NCBI RefSeq assembly: GCF_003284935.1
Contig: NZ_QMEV01000013.1
Span: forward strand, 33,892-97,891
Direction of reading: 5' to 3'
Length of the DNA stretch: 64,000 nt
From: Mycobacterium colombiense
GTDB lineage: Bacteria > Actinomycetota > Actinomycetes > Mycobacteriales > Mycobacteriaceae
Notes under the pieces: generated by a model
What the model was told of the DNA's origin: nothing
The model's database searches: none
What the model saw: the letters and a program-made list of their open reading frames with translations, nothing else
Shown: one piece after another, positions 25,048-34,703 of the stretch
How positions within the stretch are numbered: the stretch's first letter is position 1
How the letters are laid out: each line of letters begins with the position of its first letter
Made by a program: the position numbers and the translations under genes

Positions 25048-26823
25048 CTAGAGGCGCCAGGGACCCAGCCACAGCGCGCTGGCGCCGCTGCAGGACCGTT
25101 CCACGTTGTCCAGGATGCCGCCGATGGTGCGGCCCAGCAGCGCCCCCAGCGCGTCGGGCAGCGACGCGGCGGCCGGCTGCGAGGAGGCTCGCGGCCGCAG
25201 CATGTCCAGCAGCGAGCCGCCCGGGAAGGTGACCAGGCGCACGTCGGCGTCCTCGTCCAGTCCCGCAAGCACTTTCGCCCGGCGCAAAGCGGTTCGGAAA
25301 CCGCCCAGTTCGTCGACCAGACCCCGCTCGCGCGCGTCGGCACCGGTCCACACCCGGCCCCGGGCCACGCGATCGACCGCCTCGGTGGTCAGATTGCGAC
25401 CGTCGGCGACCCGCTCCAGGAAGTCGGCGTACACCAGGTCGGCCTCGGCCTCGCGGTGGGCGCGCTGCTCGGGGGTGAACGGCGTCTCGATCGACCAGGC
25501 ATCGGCATTGGCGTTGGTGCGCACGGTATCCAGCCCGACGCCCAGGCGCTGCAGCAGATCGCGGATCACCAGCTTGCCGGTGATCACGCCGATCGAACCG
25601 GTGATGGTCGCGGGGCTGGCCACGATCGCGTCGGCGGCGGCCGCGATGTAGTAGCCGCCGGATGCGGCGACCGCACCCATCGACGCCACCACCGGCTTGC
25701 CGCGCTTGCGCGCCATTTTCACCTCTCGCCACAGCGTTTCCGACGCCGTGACCGAGCCGCCGGGGCTGTTCACCCGCAGCACGATCGCGGACACCGAATC
25801 GTCGGCGGCGGCTTCCCGCAGCGCCGGGGCGATGGTGTCGCTGCCCACGGTGGAGGCACCGAACGGCAGGAACTGCGGTCCCCCACGCCCGTCCACGATC
25901 GTGCCGTCCACGTTGATCACGGCGACCGTCGGTTTGGTGCGCCGCCCGGGAACCGGGGGGACCGGCGGCGTCAGCCGCGACCGGGCCGCGCCGGCGTAGC
26001 GCGACACGTACAGCCGCGGGGGCGCGTCGTCCTCCGAAACATCTTTCACGCCAACCATTTCCGCGATGCGGTCGTAGGCTTCGTCCCGGAAACCGATCCG
26101 GTCGACCAGGCCCGAGGACACGGCGTCCTCGCGCAACAGCGGGGCGCGGTCGGCCAGCGCGTCCAGCGCGGCGGCGTCGAGTTTGCGCGATTTGCCGACC
26201 GCTTCCCACACCTGCTCCTGCAGGCTCTCCAGCATCCGGGTGACGGCCTCGCGGTGGGCCTCGGTGAAGCCGTGCTCGGTGAAACGGTTTGCCGCCGACT
26301 TGTATTCGCCGCGGGCGACGAATTGTGCTTCGATGCCGGCCTTGTCCAACGCGTCGCGCAGGAAGGTGGCATTGCTGGCAAAGCCGATCAGCCCGACGCT
26401 CCCCGCCGGCTGCATCCACACCTCGCCGAACGCCGACGCCAGGTAGTACGACAGGGTGCCCGGGTAGGTCTCGGCCCAGGCCAGTGACGGCTTGGCGGCG
26501 GTGAAAGCGACGACGGCCTCGCGCAGTTCCTGCACCGCCGCCGCCGGCGACGCCGTCAGTTGCACACGGGCGATCAGCCCGGCCACCCGCGGATCCTCGG
26601 CCGCCCGGTAGATGGCGGCCACCACGTCGCGCAGCGCGACCTGCCGGCTGCCCCCGCTGATGAGGCCCAGCGGGTCGAAGCCCGACGTCTCCGGCGGCAT
26701 CGAGCGCAGGTCCAATTCGAGCACGCAGCCGTTGGGCACGCCGTGATGGCGGGCGGTGTCGACCCGCCCGGCCAGCGCCCGAACATCGTCGACGCCGGGA
26801 ATCGAAGGCAGGAAAGCGAACAT
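25048..26823 (-). CDS. sppA: Protease IV, SppA 67K type
   Basis: A 591-residue tandem-domain serine protease that degrades cleaved signal peptides and membrane-protein fragments. The catalytic lysine in the N-terminal domain is in ARGEYKSAANRF (about K175) and the serine in the C-terminal domain in AVAASGGYYIAAA (about S388), the split dyad of the long SppA form. NSPGGSVTASE and TGSIGVI are the conserved substrate-groove motifs. The N-terminus MFAFLPSIPGVDDVR lacks a clear signal anchor, unlike the E. coli enzyme, as in M. tuberculosis. It is divergent from the LLM oxidoreductase with 38 bases between starts. Confidence 0.9.
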   Translation of the reverse strand: MFAFLPSIPGVDDVRALAGRVDTARHHGVPNGCVLELDLRSMPPETSGFDPLGLISGGSRQVALRDVVAAIYRAAEDPRVAGLIARVQLTASPAAAVQELREAVVAFTAAKPSLAWAETYPGTLSYYLASAFGEVWMQPAGSVGLIGFASNATFLRDALDKAGIEAQFVARGEYKSAANRFTEHGFTEAHREAVTRMLESLQEQVWEAVGKSRKLDAAALDALADRAPLLREDAVSSGLVDRIGFRDEAYDRIAEMVGVKDVSEDDAPPRLYVSRYAGAARSRLTPPVPPVPGRRTKPTVAVINVDGTIVDGRGGPQFLPFGASTVGSDTIAPALREAAADDSVSAIVLRVNSPGGSVTASETLWREVKMARKRGKPVVASMGAVAASGGYYIAAAADAIVASPATITGSIGVITGKLVIRDLLQRLGVGLDTVRTNANADAWSIETPFTPEQRAHREAEADLVYADFLERVADGRNLTTEAVDRVARGRVWTGADARERGLVDELGGFRTALRRAKVLAGLDEDADVRLVTFPGGSLLDMLRPRASSQPAAASLPDALGALLGRTIGGILDNVERSCSGASALWLGPWRL

Positions 26824-26861
26824 GTCTGCAGACTACCGATGCGCGCCCGTACGGTGGTCGG

Positions 26862-27788
26862 GTGAGGTTTTCCATCGCGATTCCGCAGTTCGACTACGAC
26901 GACTTCGACGCGGCGGGGCTGCGCGCTTTCCTGGCGCGCGCCGAGGACCTCGGGTTCGAGGGCGGTTGGCTGCTCGAACAGATCATCGGGCCCGCGCCGC
27001 TGCTGGCTCCGCTGGAACTGCTGGCCTACTGCGCCGCCTGCACCGAGCGGCTGCGCCTGGGCGTCGGCGTCCTGGTGACGTCGCTGAACGACCCGCTGCA
27101 GCTGGCCTCGGCCGCCACCGCGGTCGACCGACTCAGCCACGGCCGCTTGGACATTGGTGTCGCGCCCGGGGGTGGTCGACGGAAATTCGCAGCCTTCGGC
27201 GTCGACGGGGACACCTTCGTCTCGTATTTCACCGAGGGCCTGGAGCTGATGAAGGCGGCCTGGTCCGACGAGCCGCGGGTGACGTTTCACGGTCGGTTCC
27301 GCGACGTCGACGACCTGCCGATATCGCCCAAGCCGGTGCAGCGCCCGCACCCGCCGATCTGGTTCGGGGGCCTGGCGCCCAAGGCCCTGGCCCGCGCGGT
27401 GCGACACGGCGACTCATTTTTGGGCGCCGGCTCGTCGACCACCGAGGCGTTCGCCGGCGCCGTGAACGTCGTGCGGCGCGAACTCGACGAGCAACACAAG
27501 GACCCCGCGACCTTCACCATCGGCAAACGGGTCTATTTGATGATCGACGACGACGCCGCCACAGCCCGCGAACGCGTGCTCGCCGGCCTGGACCGCATCT
27601 ATGGGCGGATGCCCGGCGTGGCGGACGTGCCGGTGTCCGGCACACCCGACGACGTGGTGCGCGGGCTGCGCGAGGTCATCGACGCCGGGGCGCAGATGGT
27701 GTTACTCAATCCCGTCGGCATCGACGCCGGCGAGAACCGCGAGCAGATGGAACGCCTTGCCGCAGAACTGATTCCGCAGCTGAGCTAG
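26862..27788 (+). CDS. LLM-class flavin-dependent oxidoreductase
   Basis: A 308-residue TIM-barrel protein of the luciferase-like family. It has FSIAIPQFDYDDFD at strand 1, RLRLGVGVLVTSLNDPLQLASAATAVDRLSHGRLDIGVAPGGGRRKFAAFGVD as flavin-binding central region, and PHPPIWFGGLAPKALARAVRHGDSFLGAGSSTTEAF. Mycobacterial members mostly use F420, some FMN; the substrate is unknown. The GTG start at 26862 follows the divergent sppA control region with no clear Shine-Dalgarno. Its TAG at 27786-27788 directly abuts the rplO stop from the other strand. Confidence 0.85.
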   Translation: MRFSIAIPQFDYDDFDAAGLRAFLARAEDLGFEGGWLLEQIIGPAPLLAPLELLAYCAACTERLRLGVGVLVTSLNDPLQLASAATAVDRLSHGRLDIGVAPGGGRRKFAAFGVDGDTFVSYFTEGLELMKAAWSDEPRVTFHGRFRDVDDLPISPKPVQRPHPPIWFGGLAPKALARAVRHGDSFLGAGSSTTEAFAGAVNVVRRELDEQHKDPATFTIGKRVYLMIDDDAATARERVLAGLDRIYGRMPGVADVPVSGTPDDVVRGLREVIDAGAQMVLLNPVGIDAGENREQMERLAAELIPQLS

Positions 27789-28232
27789 CTAGGACAGCTC
27801 GGTGGCCGAACCGCCCGCTGCGGTGATCTTCTCGCGCGCGCTGCCGCTGAACTTGTGCGCGGACACCTCGACCTTGACCGTCAGCTTGCCGTCGCCGAGG
27901 ACCTTGACCAACGAGTTGCGGCGAACCGCGCCCTTGGCCACCAGCTCGTCCACGCCGATCGAACCACCCTGCGGGAAAAGCCGGTTGAGGTCGCCGACGT
28001 TGACGATCTCGTACTCGGTGCGGAACCGGTTGCGGAATCCCTTGAGCTTGGGCAGCCGCATGTGGATCGGCATCTGGCCACCCTCGAAGGTGGCCGGCAC
28101 GTTCTTGCGTGCCTTGGTGCCCTTGGTACCGCGACCGGCGGTCTTGCCCTTGGAGCCCTCACCGCGACCGACCCGGGTGCGCGCGGTCTTCGACCCGCGC
28201 GCCGGCTTGAGATCGTGCAGCTTGATCGTCAT
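27789..28232 (-). CDS. rplO: 50S ribosomal protein L15
   Basis: A 147-residue protein with the N-terminal [35 protein letters not shown] stretch that threads through 23S rRNA, and a globular C-terminal half ([23 protein letters not shown]). It is the last gene of the spc group here. secY, adk and map lie 14 kb away in the same orientation, so the classical spc order is broken after rplO. The ATG overlaps the rpmD stop. Confidence 0.96.
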   Translation of the reverse strand: MTIKLHDLKPARGSKTARTRVGRGEGSKGKTAGRGTKGTKARKNVPATFEGGQMPIHMRLPKLKGFRNRFRTEYEIVNVGDLNRLFPQGGSIGVDELVAKGAVRRNSLVKVLGDGKLTVKVEVSAHKFSGSAREKITAAGGSATELS

Positions 28233-28447
28233 TTCTTGCTACCTCCGGTACCCGCGGTCGACGCCTCGGCGGGCTCCACCTCGACGAGGTGGCTGACCAC
28301 CGCGATCAGTCCGCGGGTCTGCGCGTTGTCCTCGCGGATCACCGAGTGGCGGATCCGCCGCAGGCCCAGGGTGCGCAGGGACTCACGCTGCTTCCAGCGG
28401 GCCCCGATGGTGCTGCGCACCTGGGTGATCTTCAGTTGACTGCTCAT
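28229..28447 (-). CDS. rpmD: 50S ribosomal protein L30
   Basis: A 72-residue protein, [36 protein letters not shown], with the short bacterial L30 fold and an extra acidic-to-small-residue tail ([17 protein letters not shown]) typical of mycobacteria. Its ATG overlaps the rpsE stop and its stop overlaps the rplO start, ATGA at both junctions. Confidence 0.96.
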   Translation of the reverse strand: MSSQLKITQVRSTIGARWKQRESLRTLGLRRIRHSVIREDNAQTRGLIAVVSHLVEVEPAEASTAGTGGSKK

Positions 28448-29127
28448 GGTTGTGCCCCCGAGGTCTGGGCCTCGCGAGCCGCCGCGCTGGCCATCGCGTC
28501 ACTTTCCCGACGGGCTTTGAGCATTCCGGCCGGCGCAACGTCCTCGATGGGCAGGCCACGGCGAGCGGCGACCTCCTCGGGGCGCTGCAGCAGTTTGAGG
28601 GCGGTGACCGTCGCGTGAACTACGTTGATCGCGTTGTCGCTGCCCAGCGACTTGGCCAGGATGTCGTGTACGCCGGCGCATTCCAGCACCGCGCGCGCGG
28701 CGCCACCGGCGATCACCCCGGTACCCGGGCTGGCCGGGCGCAGCAGCACCACGCCGGCCGCCGCCTCACCCTGAACCGGGTGGGTGATGGTCCCGCGGAT
28801 CAGCGGCACCCGGAAGAAGCCCTTGCGGGCCTCCTCGACGCCCTTGGCGATGGCCGCGGGAACTTCCTTGGCCTTGCCGTAGCCGACACCGACCATGCCG
28901 TTGCCGTCACCGACGATCACCAGTGCGGTGAAGCTGAATCGCCGTCCACCCTTGACCACCTTGGAGACGCGGTTGATCGCGACAACCCGCTCCAGGTAGT
29001 TGCTCTTGTCGCCGTCGCGGTCGCGGCCACCACGACCGCCGTCGCCGCGTCGACCGCGGCTGTCGCGGTCGCCGCGCGAGTCACGGCTGTCGCCGGCGCC
29101 TTGTCCGCCGGTCGGCTGCTCCGCCAT
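28444..29127 (-). CDS. rpsE: 30S ribosomal protein S5
   Basis: A 227-residue S5. The first 40 residues are a low-complexity Gly/Arg/Asp extension ([18 protein letters not shown]...) of the sort seen in Actinobacteria. The double-stranded-RNA-binding N domain ([34 protein letters not shown]) and the C domain ([25 protein letters not shown]) follow. S5 shapes the decoding site and helicase region. ATG 29127 is chosen; the open frame upstream overlaps the rplR leader. Confidence 0.96.
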   Translation of the reverse strand: MAEQPTGGQGAGDSRDSRGDRDSRGRRGDGGRGGRDRDGDKSNYLERVVAINRVSKVVKGGRRFSFTALVIVGDGNGMVGVGYGKAKEVPAAIAKGVEEARKGFFRVPLIRGTITHPVQGEAAAGVVLLRPASPGTGVIAGGAARAVLECAGVHDILAKSLGSDNAINVVHATVTALKLLQRPEEVAARRGLPIEDVAPAGMLKARRESDAMASAAAREAQTSGAQP

Positions 29128-29164
29128 TATGCGGTCCTTCCAATCGTGTTCAAGCTCTTCGTCA

Positions 29165-29572
29165 TCAGAATTGCAATCCGTTCTCGCGTGCGGCATCGGC
29201 CAGCGCCGCGATCCGTCCGCCGTAGGTGTATCCGCCACGGTCGAAGACCACGCTGTCGATGCCGGCGGCCTTGGCGCGCTCGGCGATCAGCTGGCCCACC
29301 CGCACGCTGCGGGCTTTCTTGTCTCCCTGCAGGCTGCGCACGTCGTCCTCGATCGACGACGCGGCCGCCACCGTGGTGCCGTTCTCGTCGTTGACCAGTT
29401 GCACGTGAATGTGTCGCGAGGACCGGTTGATCACCAGCCGCGGCCGCTGGCCGGTGCCGGCGATCTTCTTGCGCAGCCGTGCGTGCCTGCGCAGCCGAGA
29501 GACGCGCCGAGTCGCGGATACGCTCTGCCCCACCGGCTTTCGCGCGGCGGTGCCAGCTTGTGTTTGCGCCAT
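29165..29572 (-). CDS. rplR: 50S ribosomal protein L18
   Basis: A 135-residue L18 that binds 5S rRNA. It has a basic N-terminal arm ([44 protein letters not shown]) and the C-terminal [39 protein letters not shown] block. The N-terminal extension [16 protein letters not shown] is actinobacterial in style. It lies 2 bases after rplF and 37 bases before rpsE. Confidence 0.96.
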   Translation of the reverse strand: MAQTQAGTAARKPVGQSVSATRRVSRLRRHARLRKKIAGTGQRPRLVINRSSRHIHVQLVNDENGTTVAAASSIEDDVRSLQGDKKARSVRVGQLIAERAKAAGIDSVVFDRGGYTYGGRIAALADAARENGLQF

Positions 29573-29574
29573 GA

Positions 29575-30114
29575 TTACTTACCTGTCTTTCCGACCTTGC
29601 GGCGGATCTGCTCACCCTCGTAGCGCACGCCCTTGCCCTTGTACGGGTCGGGGCGGCGCAGACGGCGGATGTTCGCCGAGATCTGGCCGACCTTTTGCTT
29701 GTCGATCCCGGTGATGGTGAATTTCGTCGGCGACTGGACGGCGAACGTGATGCCGTCCGGAGCCTCGATCACCACGGGGTGGCTGTAGCCCAGCGCGAAC
29801 TCGAGGTTGGCACCCTTGAGCTGCACGCGGTAACCCACACCGAAGATCTCCATCTTGGTGGTGTATCCCTGCGTCACGCCGGTGACCAGGTTGGACACCA
29901 GGGTCCGCGACAGGCCGTGCAACGAGCGGTTGCGCCGCTCGTCGTTGGGACGGGTGACCACGATCGCGCCATCGTCGTTGCGCGACACGGTGATCGGCTC
30001 GGCCACCGTCAGATCCAGGGCGCCCTTGGGCCCCTTCACCGACACCTTCTGGCCATCGATCGTCACGTCGACTCCCGACGGGACCGGAACCGGCTGCTTA
30101 CCAATGCGAGACAT
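29575..30114 (-). CDS. rplF: 50S ribosomal protein L6
   Basis: A 179-residue L6 with the start [17 protein letters not shown] and two homologous RNA-binding domains. The [57 protein letters not shown] signature sits in the second. It binds 23S rRNA near the factor-binding site. Length and motifs are standard. Confidence 0.97.
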   Translation of the reverse strand: MSRIGKQPVPVPSGVDVTIDGQKVSVKGPKGALDLTVAEPITVSRNDDGAIVVTRPNDERRNRSLHGLSRTLVSNLVTGVTQGYTTKMEIFGVGYRVQLKGANLEFALGYSHPVVIEAPDGITFAVQSPTKFTITGIDKQKVGQISANIRRLRRPDPYKGKGVRYEGEQIRRKVGKTGK

Positions 30115-30135
30115 AGTCTTTCGTTACCTCCGCCC

Positions 30136-30534
30136 TTACCAGACGTACGCGAGGACTTCGCCGCCCACGCCCTGTCGGGCTGCCTGGCGGTCGGTCAGCA
30201 GGCCCGAGGAGGTGGAGATGATCGCCACACCCAGGCCACCGAGCACGCGCGGCAGATTGGTGGATTTCGCATACACCCGCAAACCGGGCTTGGACACGCG
30301 GCGCAAGCCGGCGATGCTGCGCTCCCGGCTCGGCCCGTACTTGAGCTGAACGATCAGCGACTTGCCGACCCGAGCATCCTCGGTCCGGTAATCGGTGATG
30401 TAGCCCTCGCTCTTGAGGATCTGGGCGATGTTCGCCTTGATCTTGGAGTGCGGCAGCGTCACCTCGTCGTGATACGCCGAATTGGCGTTGCGCAGACGTG
30501 TCAAGAAGTCTGCGATCGGGTCCGTCATCGTCAT
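30136..30534 (-). CDS. rpsH: 30S ribosomal protein S8
   Basis: A 132-residue S8 with [42 protein letters not shown] and the C-terminal [50 protein letters not shown]8 nucleates the 16S central domain and is the spc-operon repressor in E. coli. In E. coli S8 acts at the L5 gene; I looked upstream of rplE but did not identify a mimic by eye. It lies 21 bases before rplF. Confidence 0.97.
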   Translation of the reverse strand: MTMTDPIADFLTRLRNANSAYHDEVTLPHSKIKANIAQILKSEGYITDYRTEDARVGKSLIVQLKYGPSRERSIAGLRRVSKPGLRVYAKSTNLPRVLGGLGVAIISTSSGLLTDRQAARQGVGGEVLAYVW

Positions 30535-30619
30535 GACAGCGTTGGTACCTTCCTCGCGATGGTTCCCGGTCCGGGCCTGTCGCGCACCTTTTCTGGGTTG
30601 GTCTTAGTGGTTGGGGCTG

Positions 30620-30805
30620 TTACCAGCTGCTCTTCTGCACGCCGGGCAGTTCGCCCGCGTGCGCCATCTCGCGCAGGCAGATCCGGCACAGGCCGAATTT
30701 GCGGAAGACCGCGCGCGGGCGGCCGCACTTGTTGCAACGGGTGTAGCCGCGCACCGCGAACTTCGGCTTGCGAGCGGCCTTGTTGACCAGTGCCTTCTTT
30801 GCCAT
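30620..30805 (-). CDS. rpsZ: 30S ribosomal protein S14, zinc-binding (C+) form
   Basis: A 61-residue type Z S14: [48 protein letters not shown] holds the CxxC...CxxC zinc site. Mycobacteria also carry a zinc-free S14 elsewhere under zinc control; this is the zinc-replete copy (also called rpsN1). An 85-base gap separates it from rpsH, the longest within this spc block. Confidence 0.97.
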
Positions 30806-30808
30806 CGC

Positions 30809-31387
30809 TCAATTTCCCCTTTGAGGTTCTTCCTTGAACGGAAAGCCGAGGGCCCGCAACAGCGCTCGTCCTTCGTCGTCGGTCGTCGCCGAGGTGACGA
30901 CGTTGATGTCCATGCCGCGGACCCGGTCGATCTTGTCCACGTCGATCTCGTGGAACACCGACTGCTCGGCGAGCCCGAAGGTGTAGTTGCCGACACCGTC
31001 GAACTGCTTGGGCGACAGCCCACGGAAGTCGCGGATACGGGGCAGCGCGATCGAGGTGAGGCGGTCCAGGAACTCCCACATCCGGTCGCCGCGCAGGGTG
31101 ACCCGCGCACCGATCGGCATGCCCTCACGCAGCTTGAACTGCGCGATGGACTTGCGCGCGCGACGAATCTCGGGGCGCTGCCCGGTGATCAGGCTCAGGT
31201 CGCTGACCGCGCCGTTGATCAGCTTCGCGTCGCGCGCCGCATCGCCGACGCCCATGTTGACGACGACCTTGGTCACCGTCGGGATCTGCATGACGTTGCC
31301 GTAGCCGAACTGCTGCTGCAGCGAATCGCGAATCTCGCTGCGGTAGCGCTCTTTCAGGCGCGGCTGAACCTTTTCTGCAGTACTCAT
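30809..31387 (-). CDS. rplE: 50S ribosomal protein L5
   Basis: A 192-residue L5 that carries 5S rRNA and contacts the P-site t[64 protein letters not shown], then [32 protein letters not shown]. The ATG at 31387 shares its A with the rplX stop (TGATG). Confidence 0.97.
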   Translation of the reverse strand: MSTAEKVQPRLKERYRSEIRDSLQQQFGYGNVMQIPTVTKVVVNMGVGDAARDAKLINGAVSDLSLITGQRPEIRRARKSIAQFKLREGMPIGARVTLRGDRMWEFLDRLTSIALPRIRDFRGLSPKQFDGVGNYTFGLAEQSVFHEIDVDKIDRVRGMDINVVTSATTDDEGRALLRALGFPFKEEPQRGN

Positions 31388-31704
31388 CAGATGTCCTTGC
31401 CGTTGCGCTTGGAGATACGAACCCGCTTGCCGGTCTCCTCGTCGACCCGGTAACCGACGCGGGCGGGCTTACCGTCCGAGTCGACGACCATCACGTTGGA
31501 GACGTGGATGGGGGCTTCCTGCGTGACGATGCCGCCCGACTGCGCTCCGCGCTGGTTGGTCGAAATCGCGGTGTGCTTCTTGATCCGGTTGACGCCCTCG
31601 ACCAGCACTCGGTCGCGTTCCGGGTAAGCCTGCAGCACCTTGCCTTTGGCGCCCTTGTCCTTGCCGGCGATGACCAGGACGGTGTCGCCTTTGCGGACCT
31701 TCAT
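31387..31704 (-). CDS. rplX: 50S ribosomal protein L24
   Basis: A 105-residue L24, an assembly initiator on 23S rRNA, with the KOW motif [38 protein letters not shown] and [15 protein letters not shown]. It starts directly after the rplN stop (no spacer) and overlaps rplE by one base. Confidence 0.97.
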   Translation of the reverse strand: MKVRKGDTVLVIAGKDKGAKGKVLQAYPERDRVLVEGVNRIKKHTAISTNQRGAQSGGIVTQEAPIHVSNVMVVDSDGKPARVGYRVDEETGKRVRISKRNGKDI

Positions 31705-32073
31705 TTACAAAACCTCCGGGGCAAGCGAGATGATCTTCATGAACCGCTTCTCGCGCAGCTCGCGGCCCACCGGCCCGAAGATGCGCGTCCCGCGCGGGTC
31801 GTTGTCGGGCTTGATGATCACCGCGGCGTTCTCGTCGAACTTGATGTAGCTGCCGTCGGGACGGCGGCGCTCCTTGACCGTGCGCACCACGACGGCCTTG
31901 ACGACGTCTCCGCGCTTGACGTTGCCGCCGGGGATGGCGTCCTTGACGGTGGCGACGATGACATCACCGATGCCGGCGTAGCGTCGCGACGAGCCGCCGA
32001 GCACACGGATGCACAAGATCTCCTTGGCGCCGGTGTTGTCGGCGACCTTCAGTCGCGATTCCTGCTGAATCAC
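31705..32073 (-). CDS. rplN: 50S ribosomal protein L14
   Basis: A 122-residue L14: [45 protein letters not shown] and [43 protein letters not shown], invariant across bacteria. Start GTG 32073 with AGGAG 5 bases upstream; a longer open frame is not used. It is the first gene of the spc group, cut off from rpsQ by about 9.5 kb of non-ribosomal genes. A candidate promoter sits about 160 bases upstream. Confidence 0.97.
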
Positions 32074-32228
32074 TCGATCTCCTGACCTGGTTGCGTGTGC
32101 ACGGCAGGAGAACCCACCTGGGCGGGCATTCGGCGGGCATGACCCACCAAAAAACCTGACGTGCGCGGTCTTTGTCACCGAAGGGCACGCGGGGCCGATT
32201 CGCACCGGCCGAGGTCTGCCCAAGGCAA

Positions 32229-32245
32229 CCCCTAGAGTCTAGGGG
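32229..32245. repeat. Perfect 17-base palindrome over the spc promoter
   Basis: CCCCTAGA at 32229-32236 and its complement TCTAGGGG at 32238-32245 flank a single central G. It overlaps the -10 hexamer of the candidate rplN promoter, a position typical of repressor operators. No regulator can be named from sequence. Confidence 0.6.
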
Positions 32246-32264
32246 ACGACCAGCTCAGAGCCAA
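32236..32264 (-). promoter_or_regulatory. Candidate SigA promoter for the spc (rplN) operon
   Basis: Reading on the minus strand, TTGGCT (32264-32259) is followed by exactly 17 bases and TAGACT (32241-32236), a good TTGNNN/TANNNT housekeeping pair. The start would be near 32229, leaving an untranslated leader of about 155 bases that contains a T6 run (near 32150) but no hairpin I can fold with confidence. The interruption after rpsQ makes a separate spc promoter necessary. Confidence 0.55.
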
Positions 32265-32303
32265 ATTCTGCGCCAAGGCGGTCGAGATGGGTCGATTCTG
32301 CAC

Positions 32304-33764
32304 CTAAAAGGGTGGCGGGTCCTCGTCGAACCCGTGGGTGGTGGGCCAGGCGTGGCCGGCCGGCGGGGTGGTCCGGGCCAGGCGGGCGTCGCGGTTGTGC
32401 CGCCGTTCGGCGGCGACGCGATGGGCGCGGTCTTGGGCCCGGGTGCGGCAACGTCTGGGCATCATGGCGGCGCGTTCGGTGCAGTAGTCGGGCGGCGGTG
32501 CCGCCGTCACTCGAACGTCACCGGTGGGGGCGCACAGCTGGGGAAACAGCAGCGCGCTGCCCGGGGTGGTGACGTAGGTGTGCCCGCCGGGCAGCGTCCA
32601 GATGACCGTGCCGTCGGGCAGTTGGCGGTCGCGCCAGCCCCAAAACGTCTTCATCAAATGGTGGCCGCGGCACAGCGCCTTGAGGTTGGAGGCGTGCGTC
32701 GCGCCGCCGTCGGCGTACGGGACCGTATGGTCGAGATCGCACTCGCCGGCCGGCCGGTCGCAGCCCGGGGCCCGACACGTCAGATCCCGGCAGCGCACGA
32801 AATCGGCCAGCGCGGCCGAGGGGGTGTAACGGGTTTCGGCGCCGCTCGGGGCGATCAGCGGCATCAGCCGCGCCGAGGTGGCCAGCTGCGCGATTACTTC
32901 GGCCGGGATGAGCCCTTCCACCCCCGGCACCACCGCCGGCGTCGGCGCCGTGCCCTCGAGGCTGGCCTGCTCGGCGATCACGTGGATCACCACGTTGCTC
33001 TTGACCCCGTTCGGCGCAGCCGCCGCGCAGTCGGCACTCCCGCAACCACACATCAAACGCGAAGCGCCGGCGGCCAACGCCCCCAACGCATCCGCGCGCC
33101 GCTGCGTGACCGTGCGCGGATCCGCCTCACACACCGTGGCGGCCAGCGCATCGAGGCGCCGATCCAGGGCCAGCCCGTCGGTGGCCAGGACGCTGCCGGT
33201 CACATATGCCATCCCCGACTCGTTGGACAGCACATCCACGTAGCGATCGCGCAGTGCGTCCTTGGCCCGGCGCACCGCGTCGGCATCGACCACGGCGACC
33301 AGCCGGTCCACCGCGGCGCCCAGCGCTCCCCGGGTCAGCGACGGCCGCCGCGACACCAGTGCGGCAACCTGCGCGTCGACGCGGGCCAGCACCTCCTCAT
33401 CGGTGATCAAGTCGGTGCGAAACACGACCGTCTGAAACGCCCGGTAATCGATGTGCCCGGCCCGAAAGACCGCACCGACCCGCGGCAACCGATCCCGCAT
33501 CGCCATCGCATACCGCACATAGCTATGGCCCATCGCCACGCTGCACCCCAACGCCGCACCCACCTGCGCGGCCACCGCCTCCCACGCGTCCGCCGCCCAA
33601 TCCGCGCGCTCCCCCGACTCGCGGCAGCGCAACACCAGCAGCTCACCGACGGCCACCAACCGCTCCGCGGCCGCCCGCGCCTCCGCGCACCCCGCCTCGC
33701 GCACCCGAGCCAGCAGCGCCGCCGACTCCGGCGTCTCCCGCGAGGCATACCACCACTCGAACAT
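32304..33764 (-). CDS. 13E12-repeat-family protein (DUF222 plus HNH nuclease domain)
   Basis: A 486-residue protein starting at ATG 33764 (MFEWWYASRETPES), or GTG 33794 with ten more residues. The N-terminal two thirds is a DUF222 helical domain. The C-terminal HNH motif has zinc cysteines and the nuclease histidines: CRAPGCDRPAGECDLDHTVPYADGG then NLKALCRGHHLMKTFWGW. These proteins are multicopy in mycobacteria (REP13E12 family) and behave like parts of mobile or phage-attachment elements; whether they cut DNA is not established here. The reading frame is intact. It sits just upstream of the spc promoter in the non-ribosomal insert. I saw no terminal repeats. Confidence 0.85.
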   Translation of the reverse strand: MFEWWYASRETPESAALLARVREAGCAEARAAAERLVAVGELLVLRCRESGERADWAADAWEAVAAQVGAALGCSVAMGHSYVRYAMAMRDRLPRVGAVFRAGHIDYRAFQTVVFRTDLITDEEVLARVDAQVAALVSRRPSLTRGALGAAVDRLVAVVDADAVRRAKDALRDRYVDVLSNESGMAYVTGSVLATDGLALDRRLDALAATVCEADPRTVTQRRADALGALAAGASRLMCGCGSADCAAAAPNGVKSNVVIHVIAEQASLEGTAPTPAVVPGVEGLIPAEVIAQLATSARLMPLIAPSGAETRYTPSAALADFVRCRDLTCRAPGCDRPAGECDLDHTVPYADGGATHASNLKALCRGHHLMKTFWGWRDRQLPDGTVIWTLPGGHTYVTTPGSALLFPQLCAPTGDVRVTAAPPPDYCTERAAMMPRRCRTRAQDRAHRVAAERRHNRDARLARTTPPAGHAWPTTHGFDEDPPPF

Positions 33765-33800
33765 ACGTTCGATTATGCCATCGGGCCCCGACACGTATGG

Positions 33801-34703
33801 TCAGTCGCCCTGCCGGATCCACGCGACGATGTACAGCGTCATGGCCGTGACCAGCGCGATGAGCACCCACTGCACGATCGCCTGGTCGGTCCACGACCCG
33901 GGCGGCGGCGCCCCGGGCAGGATGTTGCGCAGCGGGACGATGGCGAACAGGTTCGCGGCGTACCAGGTGGCGAACGGCGGCAGGAACTTCCTTCTCCCCA
34001 GCGCCATCGGAATGGCGACCAGCAGGGCCAGGGTGGGCAGGCTGACCAACACCAGGCAGATGCCCAGGTCGAAGATCAGCGGCCCCTTGGCCCGTTTCAG
34101 GGTGATCACCACGTTGCCGCTGTCGGTCGCGCGCGAGGTGGGCAGCGCGCTGGGGTCGTGCATGCGGTTGACGCTCACCTGCCAGCCGTCCAGCGCGCCG
34201 GTCACCTCGACGCGGGCGGGGACCTTCCTGCGGCCCTCGCCGGTGCCCACGAACGCGTCGGCGGCGATCGGCTCGGTCTGGTAGGAGTCGAACGGCCAGT
34301 TTCCGGGATCGCCGTGCGCCTCGATCGTGGTGCTCAGTTGGTCCGGCGCTTTGCCCTTGGGGTATTGCAGATCCCCCAGATCGCTTGTGGGATAAAGACG
34401 CACCGCGACGTCGTTGGCCAGTACGTCAAAGCGGTTGTCGTACTGGGCAACTCCGGGATAGGCGAGCACCTCGACGGACAGGCGGTTGGCCACCGGCTTC
34501 AGCTCTTCGAGGCGCAGCTGCACGATCGTGGCGTCCCCGCCGCCCTGGCTCAGGTCCAGTGGCGGCAGCGGCCCCTCGGATCGCTGCAAAAAATGCACGC
34601 CGAAAAGCGACAGGACATAGACGATGATGACGCCCGCGAGAATGCACACACCGATCGCGATCCGCGGCGCCTCGCGCTTCTTCGTGGGGGCCTCGGTGGT
34701 CAT
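33801..34703 (-). CDS. DUF4436 membrane protein, copy A (Rv0713-like)
   Basis: A 300-residue membrane protein of unknown function. One N-terminal helix (IAIGVCILAGVIIVYVLSLFGVHFL) is followed by an extracytoplasmic beta-rich domain of about 170 residues. That domain contains LYPTSDLGDLQYPKGKAPDQLSTTIEAHGDPGNWPFDSY and DGWQVSVNR. Three C-terminal helices surround LKRAKGPLIFDLGICLVLVSLPTLALLVAIPMALGRRKFLPPF and IVPLRNILPGAPPPGSWTDQAIVQWVLI. Start ATG 34703 (MTTEAPTKK). Two paralogues lie at 35875-36819 and 38217-39155, all in the same orientation around the sulfatase system. Confidence 0.82.
   Translation of the reverse strand: MTTEAPTKKREAPRIAIGVCILAGVIIVYVLSLFGVHFLQRSEGPLPPLDLSQGGGDATIVQLRLEELKPVANRLSVEVLAYPGVAQYDNRFDVLANDVAVRLYPTSDLGDLQYPKGKAPDQLSTTIEAHGDPGNWPFDSYQTEPIAADAFVGTGEGRRKVPARVEVTGALDGWQVSVNRMHDPSALPTSRATDSGNVVITLKRAKGPLIFDLGICLVLVSLPTLALLVAIPMALGRRKFLPPFATWYAANLFAIVPLRNILPGAPPPGSWTDQAIVQWVLIALVTAMTLYIVAWIRQGD

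Noticed and set aside
25045..25054. CCTCTAGAGG palindrome between convergent genes
   Set aside because: It is too short, and it overlaps the sppA stop region. There is no support for a function.
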